A stretch of 64,000 nucleotides of DNA from Dasypus novemcinctus (Eukaryota > Chordata > Mammalia > Cingulata > Dasypodidae), in NCBI RefSeq assembly GCF_030445035.2, contig NC_080701.1, positions 24,272,798 to 24,336,797 of the forward strand, written 5' to 3'. Within the stretch, counting starts at the first letter, position 1, and each line of letters opens with the position of its first letter. Both the position numbers and the translations under genes were made by a program. Shown piece after piece: positions 11,511 through 24,884 of the stretch. The notes beneath the pieces were generated by a model that was not told where the DNA came from, did not search any database, and worked only from the letters and a program-made list of their open reading frames with translations.

Positions 11511-14440
11511 CATTGGTGAGTGGGTGATACCTTTATGGGAAGGCCAACAAGATGGATATTTTCTTCTGCATCCAGTGGCAAATGATTTTGCATAAACAGG
11601 AAATGAAATGGCTTGCGCTTCCTCGTTACTGGAAACGCAGACTTGATTAAAGAAAGATGTTCAATGATTGTTTTTCCTTTGGGCCTGAGAAAAGAAACTC
11701 ATTTGAGCTTTGCCTCCTACGACATGTTATTGTTCATAAAGCGCTGCGAATGTAGAGAATCATGTTTATGAGACCATTCCTTTTTCTTTTGAAGTCCTCT
11801 CTCACTCTCTTTGCCACAACAATTTCAATTTCAAAGCAGCTGTGTTTCTATCTCAAAAGGTAACCGAGAGCTCTGCAGGAAAGAGTGAGAACCGACAAAA
11901 TGAGGTGACTCTGACTTGATTCGTGGCTCTGTGGCTTGGCTCTTCTTTGCACGTCTTCCATTTATGTCTGCCCCTGTGTGTCAGAAGATCGGGTCACTTA
12001 CCCATTTATACTGTAATCCACATGCTCACCAGTCCTGCCTTTACAGAGCATCTGCCATAGATGCGGCCATAGACATTGGAAGGCGTAAGAAAGAAAGGCA
12101 AGGCCTTGTATTTAATGGGCCTGCCTCCTGCTTTTATTAAACCATATGCATAGGAAATAATAATGTCCTGTTTGCTTGTTACTCATTCCCTTCTAAGCAA
12201 GTTGTACCAATGAAAGGGGGTCAAAATCCAGATGAGTTTCTTTCCTAGAACCGATTACAAATTTACAGAAGGGATAGATTAAAAAAAAAAAGAACATGTA
12301 GGTGGCTTGGAAAGGCACTAAACTGGTCTCCGACAAACGGGGGAGCATTTGGAGAGTCAAAAAGGAGGCAAGGTGATCCTGGCAACTCAACAGCTAGTAC
12401 CATGTGTTCCAGGACCGCTGGAGAGGTTACTCCCCGGGGACACCTTTGTGAAAAAGAGGTGGGAAAATTTTGTCTTGAAATCCCTCAGCACTTGACTCCA
12501 TCTTGTCAAGTCAGCACACAACAGCCATCCCTCTCTTTCTACCTTCTTCTTTCCCTCTCTCCTTCCCTTCTCTTTTTCCTTCCAGCACATCTCTGGGTAG
12601 CACACATCGTATTATGCAGAACTTTGTATTAGCAATGTGAGGATGTGACTGTAACCTATAGACTTGAGGGCCTCGCTGTTCCGTATTCTTCACTTCCTTT
12701 ATCAGGTCCTCTGGGATTATATAACAGGAGAAGCACACTATTCTTTTAAAGAGGTTTCTGGGCTCAGTATGACCCTTTTCATGCAAGACGGAAACCCTTA
12801 GATATCAGTAAAATGAAGATAGAGGAAGGCATTCCTCTCTCCTGCCTCCTTCTTCTCTCCTCACTTTAATTGGTAGAAACATTGAAACACAGACTGCTCA
12901 AGGCCCACAGGAAGACAGCAGGAAACGTGGGAAAGGGGATCACGTGTGTGGCGACTTAAAAGTTTGTTTCCCAGTTAATTTCTTACATCTTTCTGGTAAA
13001 GACCAGAATAATCCAATTCGGTTTCATGGTAAGAGAATACAGTACGGTTAAAAGAAAAGCAGACCCTTTTGCCAATAGATACATTTTTTAAAGAATCCTG
13101 TTTGTCAGGTTACTGAGGATTTTTCAGAAGTTTAACTTGCCTCAGCCCTTATCCAGCAATTGCATCTCAATCTTCCTGTTCTACCTTTGCCATTTTGTAT
13201 GTAAGTGGGTAGATGTCTTTATAGTATCTATTTATGTGGATTTAAGTCCTGACTTTGTCTTGGACTCTGTACCTATTTTAGCACCAATGGTTAGAAATCT
13301 CAGCCTTTCAGGGGTCCAACACCATATGCCTCAGTTCTTTCTATGTACTATTTAAGGGAAAGCCCAACTATTCTCATTTTTTTAAAAAAATGCTAGAAAA
13401 AAGGCAAATATAGGAGCAAGGCTACTGCAGGACACAGGGGAAGGGTGAGGGCAGGGGCAAGAGTTCTAAGTGAAAATAAAGGCTTTGAAAAAACTCTCTA
13501 ACAATTTAGTAAATTTGTCATTCAGTGGAATGCATTGTCAGGGCTCTGGTTTTCCCATAAATTGACTTGGAGCCGGTGGAAAGCCTCCAAGTGCCATATA
13601 CCTGGTTAGAAATACCTTCTTGGCCTCATTCTAGTTATGTGACCTTGAATGATGGCCACAAACTTTCAGTAGTCAGTTTTTAGGTCTTGGTTTATTTTTC
13701 TGTCCTCCAAGATGTGTTGAAGACTCTGAGTCTTCAGAGTCACCTTTGGGAAGTTGCAAAGACCATCCCTATTAGTATGACAAATTTTAGGAGTTTATTT
13801 TTAAATGTAAGTGGAAAAAATATTAATTCTTGCAAATATATGAATAAGGTCGGGATGAGTTTCTGCTTTAACTTTCAGTCTTTGAAATTGCATTTTTAAT
13901 CATTTCACAACGTTTAAGGCAACAGTTAGGAAATGGTACCCATGGAGCATTCAAAATGACTTCTTCATCCTGGCTCTATGTAACTGGGCTAAGTGGGAAG
14001 GGATGGGAACAAAGTTAGGTGTAGTTATTATATTCTGGAGCCATCTCAACAATATGTCCCTGTTACTCCCTCTCAATAATTGTTTCTCCCCTGTGTTTCT
14101 GAGAACTGTGGGCCTCAGCCCCCGTGCCATCTCATTTCTATGGAACAAGTTGCTATTGTTTTCAAGATTTCATGACACTGAAGTCCATAGCCCGCAAATT
14201 AAATTTAATGAAGAAGAGAGTGGGCAGATGACTAAAATGTTTATTTTCTAAATATTTGGAACAGCCTTGCCATGACAGCATCCCGATTATTAATCACCAA
14301 ACTTGGCAGGATTTTAATGTTGCCCTTTGTGAGGAGCCACATGGACAGGTTTAACTTGTCCTTGTAAACCTACTCATTGAGATGGCAGGGGCAACAGGAC
14401 AGTTGTGCTCTTGGCAAAGCTCCTTTGTTGAGTTTTGTCA
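11511..14440. other. Repeat-poor intergenic stretch
   Basis: About 2.9 kb in which I cannot name a repeat, apart from a pyrimidine-rich run (12525-12590) and a possible MIR scrap near 13600-13660. No exon-like frame stands out. Such stretches near developmental or inducible genes often hold conserved non-coding elements, but conservation cannot be read from one sequence. Confidence 0.4.
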
Positions 14441-14610
14441 ACAGAGGGACCTTAAACATTTTTTATATGAAACTTTTAGATCAGTTTTAGATGTACAGAG
14501 CATTGTGGAGGCAGTGCAGAAAGTTCCCATATACCCCACATCCAGTTTCCCCTATCATGGCCACGTTAATTTTGCTAACACAGTAGGGTATTACTGTAAA
14601 AGGAACTCTA
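14440..14610. repeat. L1-like non-coding fragment
   Basis: TTTTAGATCAGTTTTAGATG, AAAGTTCCCATATACCCC and a following CCTATCATGGCCACG recall a phrase common in mammalian L1M 3' regions. Short and diverged. Confidence 0.4.
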
Positions 14611-15091
14611 AATTGACTTTCAGACCTTGGCTTGCAAAACAGATCCCAGTAAAGGAGGAACACAAGATGCACGCTCTACACCAATGAAACCAGGCTTCGG
14701 GAAGGTGCAACTTGGAGAACAAGACTTACAGCAACTAGGACAGGGAAAAGTGGTCATGTTGCCTCTGTGGTGTTCACGTAAACATTTTAAAACTGAGTCC
14801 CGCTTCAAAATTCTACAGTAATCTATAAAAAATGCAAATGTTTAATGCTCTCTCTTCAGAATTCTGGGATTGAGAGACGATATGAGCATTTTATTAACAT
14901 CAATTTCTTGGGTTCTGGCATAAAGAAAATCTAGTCTAGTTTCAGAAGTAGATGGGAATAAAAGAGAATTTAAGGTGGTAGTATGGGAAACATGGAAATT
15001 ACATTTTTGTGTCAATAATTTGTGAGCAGTTTTTCTCAGTTATAAGGTAATAAAGGATTCCCCTCTTCACTGAAGAAAGAGGGCAATACAA

Positions 15092-15605
15092 TGTATTAGC
15101 CAGAGTTCTCCAGAGAAATAGAATGGCAGAACTTGCATAACTGATAGGATATTCTAAATCTATCTCTATCTCTCTTTATCTCTATCTCTGTCTCTATCTC
15201 TATATGTATGTATGTCTGTATGTATATCTGTATATCTATATCTATATCTATCTATATCAATTTATGACCATGAGGATTGGCAAATCCAAATTCCATTGGG
15301 CAGGTTGCAAGTTGGGAATTCCAATGAAGAATTTGATGAATTCTGCAGAGAATCTGGCTGGCTGAAGTTAAGGCAGAAATTCTTTTTTTCTGGCTTCTCT
15401 TCCCTTCCAGCTTCCCGCTGCTCCCCATGGCTCCTCTCTGTCTCTATTAGGCTTCCAATAATAGGATTAAAATCCTTCCTGATTCAGTTGGACCACACCT
15501 TAACTCAGGCAACTTCTACAAAAGGTCCTATTTGCAATGGCTTCTCACCCACAGGAATGGGCTAACATCAAGACCATATTTATCTAGTGTATGTAACTCC
15601 AAGCC
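15092..15605 (-). mobile_element. MaLR-like LTR (xenarthran type), antisense, with internal microsatellite
   Basis: The plus strand starts TGTATTAGCCAGAGTTCTCC, the usual antisense 3' end of an ERVL-MaLR-like LTR. Toward its other end it contains antisense CCTATTTGCAATGG, CACCCACAGGAATGGG and CAGTTGGACCACACC, the core shared with other LTRs here. A variable tetra/hexanucleotide tract lies inside. I could not find a clean 5-bp duplication. Confidence 0.7.
15155..15258. repeat. (TATC/TATG/TCTC)n microsatellite
   Basis: About 100 bp of imperfect TATCTC, TATG and ATATCT units inside the LTR at 15092-15605. LTRs of this type often carry such tracts near their 3' end. Confidence 0.85.
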
Positions 15606-15799
15606 ACTACACACAACTACTTTGTACAGTAGGATTTGCTTCTGGATTGTTTTTTTTCATTTTAGGAACAATGGGATACAAGCTTAGGCAATAAATGGAA
15701 TATGCTTTTGATATGTTGCCATAATCTTTTCCCACCTAGTTTCTTTGCATTTATTCTTTTATTCAAAAAAATATTGAGAGCCTATGATGAGGATAAATA

Positions 15800-16140
15800 A
15801 AAAAGTTTAGTGTTCTGGTTGCTCTTGTTGCATAACAAATTGTCCTCAAATGTGGTGGGATAAGGCAACAACCACTTTAATTTTGCTCATAACTGTGGGG
15901 ATCGGGAATTCAGAAGTTCAGCTGACACTAGTACTGGGAGTACCAAGAGAATCTATAGACTGGTGCCATCTGTTGCTGCTTGAGAAATGCTGATGGGTCC
16001 TGGAAAACACAAAGGGAGTGCCGCTGTCCTTCCTGCTTCATTCTGTCACCATTGCCTTCCAGTCCTTTCCACTGAAGGCAAGAAACAAGATGGCAAGGTC
16101 TTCTCCTGCCCCACTTCACATACCAGAGGATAAAAGCACA
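15800..16140 (-). mobile_element. MLT1-like LTR fragment, antisense
   Basis: TTGCATAACAAATTGTCC, then ACTTTAATTTTGCTCATAAC and GGGGATCGGGAATTCAG read as the antisense 3' half of an MLT1-type LTR. Diverged, with no terminal duplication visible. Confidence 0.55.
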
Positions 16141-18360
16141 GCCCTGGAACTGAGAAAATATAGGAAATACCTAAATAACTAATAGTCAAATGTTATAAGT
16201 AGGTGAAGACTTGTTTATATGCCAAAGCTCTTATTGTATCCATTTTAAATAAAAATAATAATTAGGACTCTACACAGAAGATTCTAAAGTTAATTTTTAA
16301 TTAAATTTAATAACCAGTAGTTTTGTTTTTGTTTTTTTTTTCTATTTATAATAAATTGTTTCTTCAGAGGCTATTGCTCTGCATAAGATTACCACACCAA
16401 TGTGTTGTGTTCTTTGAGATATTACTGATTTGTTTTGTTTTGTTTTATTTCTTACCGGCAGTCATTTCAACTGTTTTATCACCCTGATGACAGTAAATCT
16501 TGCCTATTTCTACATTCTAATTTCTAAACTGAGATCAGCTCAGCTATAAAGTATGAAAGCTTATTTAAAATAGTTAAAATGACTATAAATAAGCTAGACT
16601 GAATGTCTGAAGGGTTTGTCTATAAGTCAAGTGCGTAAATCTCATTGCAAGCACCACCAGTTTTACTCAGAAGTTTTGCTTCTAAGTTCTGGGTAGTTAA
16701 GCCTGCTAGACAGCTGATTTCTAATTTGAGGTAGTGTTAGTGTAGTCAACGTTTTAGTATTTCTTTTTCTTTTCTTTTTATTCCTTTTCATTTTCAGGTG
16801 TTTAGAGGAGCTGTACTGAAACTTTTATATCCTCTTAGTAAGGCACCTCCTACACAGGTGTCTTCAAGCAGCATCTGATTTCAGAAAGGGCAAAAGAGAG
16901 TTGTTAGGCAAAATTATATTGGATAGAAAAATCTCAGTGCCTAAGGTCTGTCAAGTTATACTTTCCATATCTATAGCCTGATTAATTTTGTCCTTCTTTC
17001 TTTCTTGGATTGCATAGTAACTTAAAAACATATTTTTCCATAACCTGTGGATCACTCTAAAACTCAAAATCTGAAGATAAAAATGTACCTAATACATTTT
17101 AATTTTTAAAAATTTTTATTCTTGGTTTATTTATTAAATACATATCTTTTAAACAACTATAATATACAATAAATTGTGGGAGTTTTACATTATGTAACCT
17201 ATAGCTATTGCTTATAGCTAATACACATAAATTATGTGACACAATTAGTGAATTAAGTACATCTGTACTGAAGCACTAGAACAAAGTTCTCATGGCAATT
17301 TACAGAAGTCAAAGAGAATATCTTGACTTAGCAGAGCCTACATAAATACAAAGAAAAATCACTCTTTGATGGATGACAGGTTTTATTTTAGCTGGATCAT
17401 TATTAGTCAAATCCTTATCCTGCCTCTCAAGGAAGGTCATTCCATTTCAGATTGTTTTAGTAAGTTTGGGGATACTTTTCTCGGCACAGCAAATGTCTGG
17501 ATAACATTTCTTATCCTCAAATCTGAACTTTCTTATGGGATTATTTTTAGGGTACAAGTCCCTCTCCCTCTGATTTTCATTGCCCTAAGGAGTTGTCTAA
17601 ATATCAGATTCCAGGATTTAAACTCAGAAAATCCTACGGATGGATTAGAGGGGTTCTCTGATTTCTAAGAACACTCAGTGAAACATAAACAACATGCTCA
17701 GTGAAGCATATTTTTCTTGAAATAGATGACATATGCAGTCATATATTATAGACTCACAGTCCCAGAAAAAGTCCGTATTACAAAATTGGGAACCTGAAGT
17801 ATTTCCTATAGACATTAAGAAATAAACTATAAGGATTTGTTAAACTATTACCTTAAGCTCCAAAATGTATGGGACTGGACAGTGATGGACAAATATTGCT
17901 ACAGCATGGTTCTGGTGTTAACTAGAATCTCTTCTCATTGTGTTTTGTGGCGATATTAAGGAAGGAGCTGAAAAAAATACAGGTTTGGATTGTTGAAACC
18001 AGAAGAGACCTTGAGAGTCCTGTAGAGAAAATGTAGAATGATAAGAGGATGGAAACCAGAAGTCTGGAGGCAAAGGAAAGAGGAAGTGGTCAGGATCTAC
18101 AAGGGGAATCATGAGACTGGCACTACAAAGCCATGACAACCTTTTCAAATGACAGTGAGTACTCAGTTAAAAGACCACAGAAGATGAGAATGAAACCTTG
18201 TAACTGATGTCTCTTTTATCTGAATCTGGAAAAATGAAGCTGGATTAAAACTCAGGTGTGCCTTTCCACAACCTGTGCTCTTTCCACTCTACCATCTATC
18301 TATAAAAAACAAACAAACAAACGTGAGGTGCTGAAAAGACAAGTGAAAGCTTACATGGAA
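16141..18360. other. Unassigned AT-rich intergenic sequence
   Basis: No gene seen. Contains T-rich runs (16325-16345, 16430-16450) and an AAAC tetranucleotide run at 18305-18321. A 100-codon open frame at 17366-17668 has no recognisable protein features and is best read as chance. Confidence 0.45.
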
Positions 18361-18785
18361 ATAAATGTATTAACTCAATAAATACTGAACGACCGCTTTG
18401 CCCTGGCTCTGTTCTAAGCACTGTGTAAAAGGCAGTAAATAGCATGGATATGGTATCCGCCCCTTGTGGAGATTACATTTTCTTATGAAGGAGCTAGATA
18501 TTAATCAAATAGCCATATTTAATTAGTGCAATGAAGCAAAAATAACCTGGATCTTTTAAGGACATACTCAGGAGACCCCAACCAGGTGTGAACCTCAGTT
18601 ACAGCATCACGTTTGAGATGCAATCTCAGAAACCGTAGACATCAGTGAGGTGAGATGGGCTAGGATATAAAAGGAGAAAGGATGTGCAGTGATGACCAGC
18701 TAGGTTGAAATGGTCAGCAGGGGCCGAACTACACAAAGCCTGGTAAACTGTGTTGAAGGTCTTTGGCAAATGAAAGGAGAACTTT
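18361..18785 (-). repeat. L2 LINE, antisense
   Basis: Left end has CAATAAATACTGAACGACC, TGTTCTAAGCACTG and CCCCTTGTGGAGATTACATT (antisense L2 3' end). Further right, GGGGCCGAACTACACAAAGCC and TAAACTGTGTTGAAGG correspond to the antisense of the L2 coding phrase around the conserved ATGATCTGGCC motif. Old and frame-broken. Confidence 0.65.
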
Positions 18786-18935
18786 CTGCAGGGCATTGCT
18801 TGGATGGTTGGCTCTCAAACTGTGCTGGGGACCCACACCTTCCTGCATCTCTTTTCAGTGAGCAGCATTGCTTCAACAGTAGAAATCAATGCTATCATTT
18901 TTCCCAACTGCAAAGTGCAACTTTTGGTAATTTTT

Positions 18936-19385
18936 AAATTTAATTTTTAAATTTTTTTATTTTTTTATTTATTTCTCTCCCTGTCCCCCTCTCCTCGCCC
19001 CCCAGTTGTCTACTCTCTGGTCTATTCTCTGTGGGTTCTTCTTTGACCGCTTCTATCCTTATCAGCGGCAACAGGAATCTGTGTTATCTTTCTGTTGCAT
19101 CATCTTGTTGTGTCAACTCTCTGCGTGTGTGGCTCCATTCCTGGGCAGGCTGCACTTTCTTTGGCGCTGGGCACTCTCCTTATGGGGCACACTCCTTGTG
19201 TGTGGGGCTCCCCTACATGGGGGACACCCCTATGTGAGGGACATCCCTGCATGGCAGGGCACTCCTTGTGCACATCTGCACTGCACGTGGGCCAGCTCCA
19301 CACGGGTCAAGGAGGCCCCGGGTTTGAACTGCAGACCTCCCATGTGATAGGCAGATGCCCTATCCATTGGGCCAAGTCTGCTTCC
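18936..19385 (-). mobile_element. DAS-SINE, full length, antisense
   Basis: On the minus strand: tRNA-like head (complement of CCTATCCATTGGGCCAAG), a B-box complement GGTTTGAACTGCAGACC, then the roughly 180-nt non-tRNA domain ending near 18960 in an A-rich tail. Perfect 12-bp target duplication TTGGTAATTTTT (18924-18935 and 19386-19397). Low divergence from other copies suggests a young insertion. Confidence 0.92.
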
Positions 19386-19397
19386 TTGGTAATTTTT

Positions 19398-20180
19398 TTT
19401 TCCTTCCTCTTCACTAAATCGATTTACACACTGACTGTATTTACTTTTGTAACATAAGCATCATAAGAACTATGCTTTTCTGAAAATCCTAGAGTTAGTT
19501 GCTCTGATAACACTATTGGTGTAATTCTACCATGTGGATTCAACTGTATTAATGCACTATCAGAGAAGAAATTAAAGATGTGAGAATCGAAGCCGTAGTG
19601 AGCTTCCTTTGGCTTTAAGTTGGAGCAAACCCAGCTGTGAACACAAATTTCTCTTTGAAGAGTGTGTCAAAGTCCTAATGAGAATTAAGTGTGAAAACCA
19701 ACAACCAAATCTATCCTGTAACCAGGGACTCACCAACTCAGTTTGCCACAAGTCTTTGCTGGAGTTATAAAATGGCGCAACTCAACTCAGTAATTGTCCT
19801 AAAATCCACTCAGTGGTGGTGATAGCTCCTTGATAGGTGCTGTTTGGATTGTGATTCTTGTAATGACTTAGCACCATTCTCTTTAGTATTTCCTGGACCC
19901 ACCTGGATTCGGCCACTCCCAAAATCTTATCTGAGAAACTCCCATGTTTGTTCATAATTATTTTTTCCTATTTGTAGCAAGTTGCTATGCAGAACACAGT
20001 GTCTCATGGCTTCATTCACTCTAAGTTTTCAAATCACTGTTTCCAGTTTGGTCCTCTTCATGCTACAATCCTAAACTTCCAGTTGCTTATAGGATATAAC
20101 CATGCTTGCTTCAAAGTCATTTTACAAAACTGAGTTCATCACCTTCCTCTAAAAATGATTCATCTTTCCAAAAACTGAAA
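19398..20180. other. Unassigned sequence
   Basis: No gene or named repeat recognised. Confidence 0.4.
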
Positions 20181-20300
20181 ATCTCAAGCTCATTCATTCA
20201 TTCACTTATTCAGCATTTATTGAGAATTTATTATATGCCAGTCACTGGGGGTACAAAGAGGAATTTGTCATAGTACCTGCCATCAAAGACCTCACTTTTC
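20181..20300 (-). repeat. L2 3' end, antisense
   Basis: TCATTCATTCACTTATTC, GCATTTATTGAGAATTTATT, ATGCCAGTCACTGGGGGTAC and GTACCTGCCATCAAAGAC are the classic antisense L2 terminus. Confidence 0.7.
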
Positions 20301-20734
20301 CATTACACTTCACTCCTCATTTCTTTCACTGACACTTTCATTATCTCTATTTCTCTGGCTATAAATATTAGAGTCATTTTCCATTTCTCTATCTTCAACT
20401 TTAATTTCCGGTCAGTCACAGGTTTTTGATGACTGTCTTTTGGCAATATTCCTTGCATTTATTCTTATTGCCAAGGCCAGGGAAGGAGTATTTGAATTTT
20501 GGTTTGGTTAATTATTTCAACTAAGTGATATTTTTATTTTAGCTGCACTGTTTCTCTACAAGTTCTCTACAGTTATGTGTGTATATGTGACCAACCCAGT
20601 TCCCAGAAATAATTTAAATCAGTGATGGAATTAATCCACCACTTGAAATTTCACTGACTTGAACCCCTCTTATACCTTAACTCACGTCTAAATTAATTTT
20701 AATTCTAAATTAGACATCTCCTTTGAGAAGCAGT

Positions 20735-20945
20735 AGGTGAGGTGGTTGGAAGTACAGACTCTGGATCTCAACTGCCTGGAAATCCTCTTGAGGTGACCTA
20801 CTGCAATGAGTTATAACCTTTCTGCTCTGCCCCCTGCAGTGTCTGATTATGGTACCAATTTCACAGGGCTGTTCTGAGGATTAAATGAGTTAATAAAGCA
20901 CATAGACCATTGCTAATAATAATATAGATATTTTCTATTACTCTT
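20735..20945 (+). repeat. MIR SINE
   Basis: GTACAGACTCTGGATCTCAA and ACTGCCTGGAAATCC at the 5' side, AGGATTAAATGAGTTAATA and AAGCACATAGACC at the 3' side. The middle is degraded. Confidence 0.7.
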
Positions 20946-23795
20946 CTAAAGAGAATGAGGGATGACTATCATCTGCCCTCACAAGTTATGTATTAATAGC
21001 CACACGTCTCCTCTCCTATCCCTATCATTTAAATTTCTTTCAACTCTCACCTTCCACCAACCCCGCAAATGTCATGACACTAAACAAAGTAGGTGAGACA
21101 CACCTGGACAGACAAATTCAGTGGTGATGTAAGTATGGTTGAGAACATAAAGGCATCTTCAGAGACTTCATGTGGGTTTTAAGGTTTTACATGTGAAGAG
21201 GTAGAAATCCAAAAATAAACTCATGCTAGAAATGAAGGCCACACTAGTGCTGGCATAGATGAGGGAAATCACAACAAAATGCTGTTCCATCTGCTCTCAG
21301 GAAATACCAGACCTCTTCCCCGTCAACATCACAGATCCCCAGGGGCCTGAGTGAAACAATCCTTTGCATCAGCTGGGACTTCAGTGTTTCTGACCTAATC
21401 TGTGTGCTGCAGACTAAAGCGAAAATCTTTCTCCCTCTCAAATTCTGTGAGCTTTATGTAAAAATTCATCTCCATCAGAACTAAGAGGAAAAAGCGCCAA
21501 AGAAACACCATTTCAACTTCTCCATGTTTTCTCATTCTTGCACTCATTCATTCATCCTGTGAACAATTTTCTGCCTCCGTTCTCTATTTTCTCCCCTGTA
21601 AACGGAGAAAGTCAGAGTCTATGATCTCTAAAATGCTTTCTACCTTTTGCAGTCTGTTAGTTATTGAAGTTCTGATTTATGAGTTATGAAGAATAATAAA
21701 AGTCCTCCTTTCTAGGACATTCTTTCCAAGCTGGGAAGACAAGTATTGTTCACATCTGAATCTGTATTCTTTTTAACCAAGCAACATTATTTTGCCACTA
21801 GTGGCCAATGACATGAAAGGAATCTTCCATGTGGCAGAAAGGAGAGAAAAATCCCTCAGGGACTGGGGGCTACGGAAGGGTTTACCTGAGGTGACCTTTG
21901 GAAATCATCTGGGGGAGAAGTAGAGGTGGAGGAAGCATCCTGGGAGGGGATCCGATGGAGGCAAATGAGGCCTGCGGGCGAATGAGGGGGTGGGCATGCC
22001 AGCTGGAGTTCAGACGCCGGATAGAAGGGGAATGGAAAGTTTGAAGAGGAGTATTGAGGCCACAGTATGAAGGCTTTTGGATACCAGGACGGGGGTTTGT
22101 ACTCTATTCTTAGGTTAACAGCTCTCAAACTTTCCCACCAAAGTGTCCCTAAGGCTGGTAAGAATATTTGAGCATTCCTTCTCTCACTTTGACTGTAAAG
22201 GTCAAAGGAGAAATGTCTGAAGTTTTATCTTAACCATGGATATGGACGCCTTAACAAAATAAAGTAAAATAATGTATATGAATGTCTACTCCATAATATT
22301 TGTTTTTGATACAACAATAATGATTTTTTTAAATCAAAACTTCCAGTACATTGAAGCTGCAGGAAGATGCTTTAGCTTAGAGCTTTGAGTACCCCTTACT
22401 TAGAGTAGAATACCCTGTGAGGTAAGAGTACGCCAACTGGAAAGCAACAGCCTTAAGCTACAAGAAACCATTGCAGGTATTTTGAAAAGAAAGAAATCAT
22501 ACATTATTTCTGGGTATGGCATACTTCAAAAAAAAACTCCATAAAGGCTCTTGGCAAATGAAAACTCTTCCTGTTTTTCTGGGACGCTTCCCTGTCCTAA
22601 GCTTTTCCCCAAACCCAGGAACATTTTATAATAAAGAGGATGAGCACCATAGCTCTCATTGCTAAGCAGGGACAGTCTTGTCCTTCTGGAAGCACTTGCA
22701 CACACATTATTTTACTTTGATCTCAGCATATTCTACCAAGAATGGCTCAGAAGTCAATAGTGGGTGACAAAGAGACTACTGGGAAAGTACTTCCATTTTG
22801 CTCCTTATTTGAGGTCAAAGGTTTTCTTCAGAAAGTTTCTAACTTGGGAGACAGCAGATTTCTAAGTACAAATCTCCTCTCCTCAACAATGAAGTCTATT
22901 TCCGTTTGGCCAGATAATACTATTTCCCATTAATTTACCTACAGAACTAGGCTAAGAAGACCACAGTCAAGACTCTGTGCATGCATGCCTGCTGGGTTCC
23001 CAGCAGCTGAGCAGGGGCCCATTCTTGGAAGGATGGCTGTTATTGGGCTATTGTGAAGAAATCACTATTAAAATCAGGGTGTCTATCTTGTCCCCCTCTT
23101 CCGTGATTGTGATTGACAACCTTTATTTACCTGTGTCTTGATGCCTAGCATATTCTATCTGTTGGTAATTTATAATTGGGGATAGAATAGAATAGTAGAA
23201 AGTGCTTGATTCTTCCTATTGCTATTTGCTCTCATCTACCTGGTGACCTCCAAACCCAACAAATTTTACGGACTGAAACTCTGGATGTGTGTTTGTGTCC
23301 TCAGTGTTAGACCCATCACACCTGAGTTGGGAACTTAAAAATAGTCATTAGAAAAAAGTGAGGTTTAAATAGGGACCCTGAAATCTGTCCTCTACCACAA
23401 GTATTTCAGTCCACTCACCTGCCCAAAATTTAGATTTTCAAAAGTCCTTTATTAAAGTTCAGATATCCTTTGGGGATGGAGAGTGTATGGAGGAGGTGGT
23501 GAGGTTAAAGTGCAAGTCAATATTATCTCCCACTTGGAAGACTTAGAAATTTGTAGGACAGAAACACATATAGGATTAGCTTGCTTATACTTCTACCTAA
23601 GATCACAATGTCTTGTAATTTTTGAAAATTAGTCTTCCAGCTTCAGTACAAACATGGGTAGACCTAGGAATTAACCACATAATTCACCACCCAATTCCTC
23701 TCATAATTACATTATAATAATGGTATTTGCTTTAATGTACTGTGCTCAAAACGTTCAACACATTTTAACATTTTATTATCTCTTTTAACATAACT
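20946..23795. other. Largely unassigned intergenic stretch
   Basis: No exon or repeat I can name securely. 21840-22110 is more G-rich than its surroundings, with a few CpGs (21957, 21978, 22014), and could be an old L2-like piece or a regulatory element. Confidence 0.4.
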
Positions 23796-23799
23796 GTTT

Positions 23800-24630
23800 T
23801 AAAATGCACTTTCCACAACTCAACAATAAAGACATAACAACTTAAAAATGGGCAAATAGTTTTAAAAGACATCTCTCCAAAGAAGATATCTAAATGATCA
23901 ATAAGCACATAAAAAAGATGCTCAAAATCACTAGTAATTAGGGAAATGCAAATCAAAACTACAATGCTATATCACTTCACACCCACTAGGACGGCTTTAC
24001 TAAAAAAAGATGGAAAATAGCAAATGTTGACAAGGCTATGGAGAAACTGGACTGTTATACATTGTTGGTAGGAATGCAAAATGAGGAAGCTTGTATGGAA
24101 AACATCTGTGCAGTTCCTAAAAATGTAGAGTTACCATATAACCTAGGAATTATAATCTGGGGTATAAACAAGAGAAATGAAAATATTTGTCTACACAATG
24201 ATTTGTACATAAATGTCCATAGAAGCATTATTCACAATAGCCAAAAGGTGGAAATAACCTAAATGCCCATCAACTGGTGAATGGATAAACAAAATAAGGA
24301 ATATCTATACAATGGAATACTACTCAGCAATAAAAATGAGCCAACTACTAATGCATGCAGCAACATGGATCAACCTAAAAACATAATGCTAAGTGAAATA
24401 TGAAACTCCAGAAAGGTAAATGAATCTAGAGTAGCAGAAAGCAGAACAGTGGTTGCCTGGAGCTAAGTGGTGCTTGTGAATGAATGACTGCAAAGAGTCA
24501 CAAAAGAAGTTTACGAGATGAGAAAAACTGTTCTGTATCTTCATTTTGATGTTGTTTATGCATATTGGTCAAAATGCCTTGAACTGTACACTTAGAATGC
24601 ATGCATTCTATTGTATTCTAAATTACAATT
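23800..24630 (+). mobile_element. 5'-truncated L1: end of ORF2 and 3' UTR (L1ME-like)
   Basis: Holds the well-known L1 ORF2 C-terminal stretch: AAATGCAAATCAAAACTACA, GGAATGCAAAATG, AAATGCCCATCAACTGGTGA and ACAATGGAATACTACTCAGC. The 3' UTR follows with GTGGTTGCCTGGAGC and TGAACTGTACACTTAGAATG. Multiple frame breaks; not functional. Confidence 0.85.
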
Positions 24631-24884
24631 AGGATAGCGCTACCAATGCCCATAGAGGCTTTAGGGAGGAAATACTATTAAGCATGGTCTTTGGAAATGG
24701 AATAAAATCTTGAGAGACATACAGAAGAAAGGGCAGGGACCTGCCAGGCAGAGCTGACAGTATGGGTGTGAGCAGGCCTGCCAGTTGCTTCCTAATATCC
24801 ATTCTCCCTTGTTTCCTATAAAAACAATTTCAATTGAGCATATGATCATGAGAATAAGGACTGCCTCCCAGCCTCCCTTGTAGT

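Noticed and set aside
19006-19457. Overlapping 113- and 120-codon frames
   Set aside because: They lie within the antisense DAS-SINE at 18936-19385 and its flank; products of repeat sequence.
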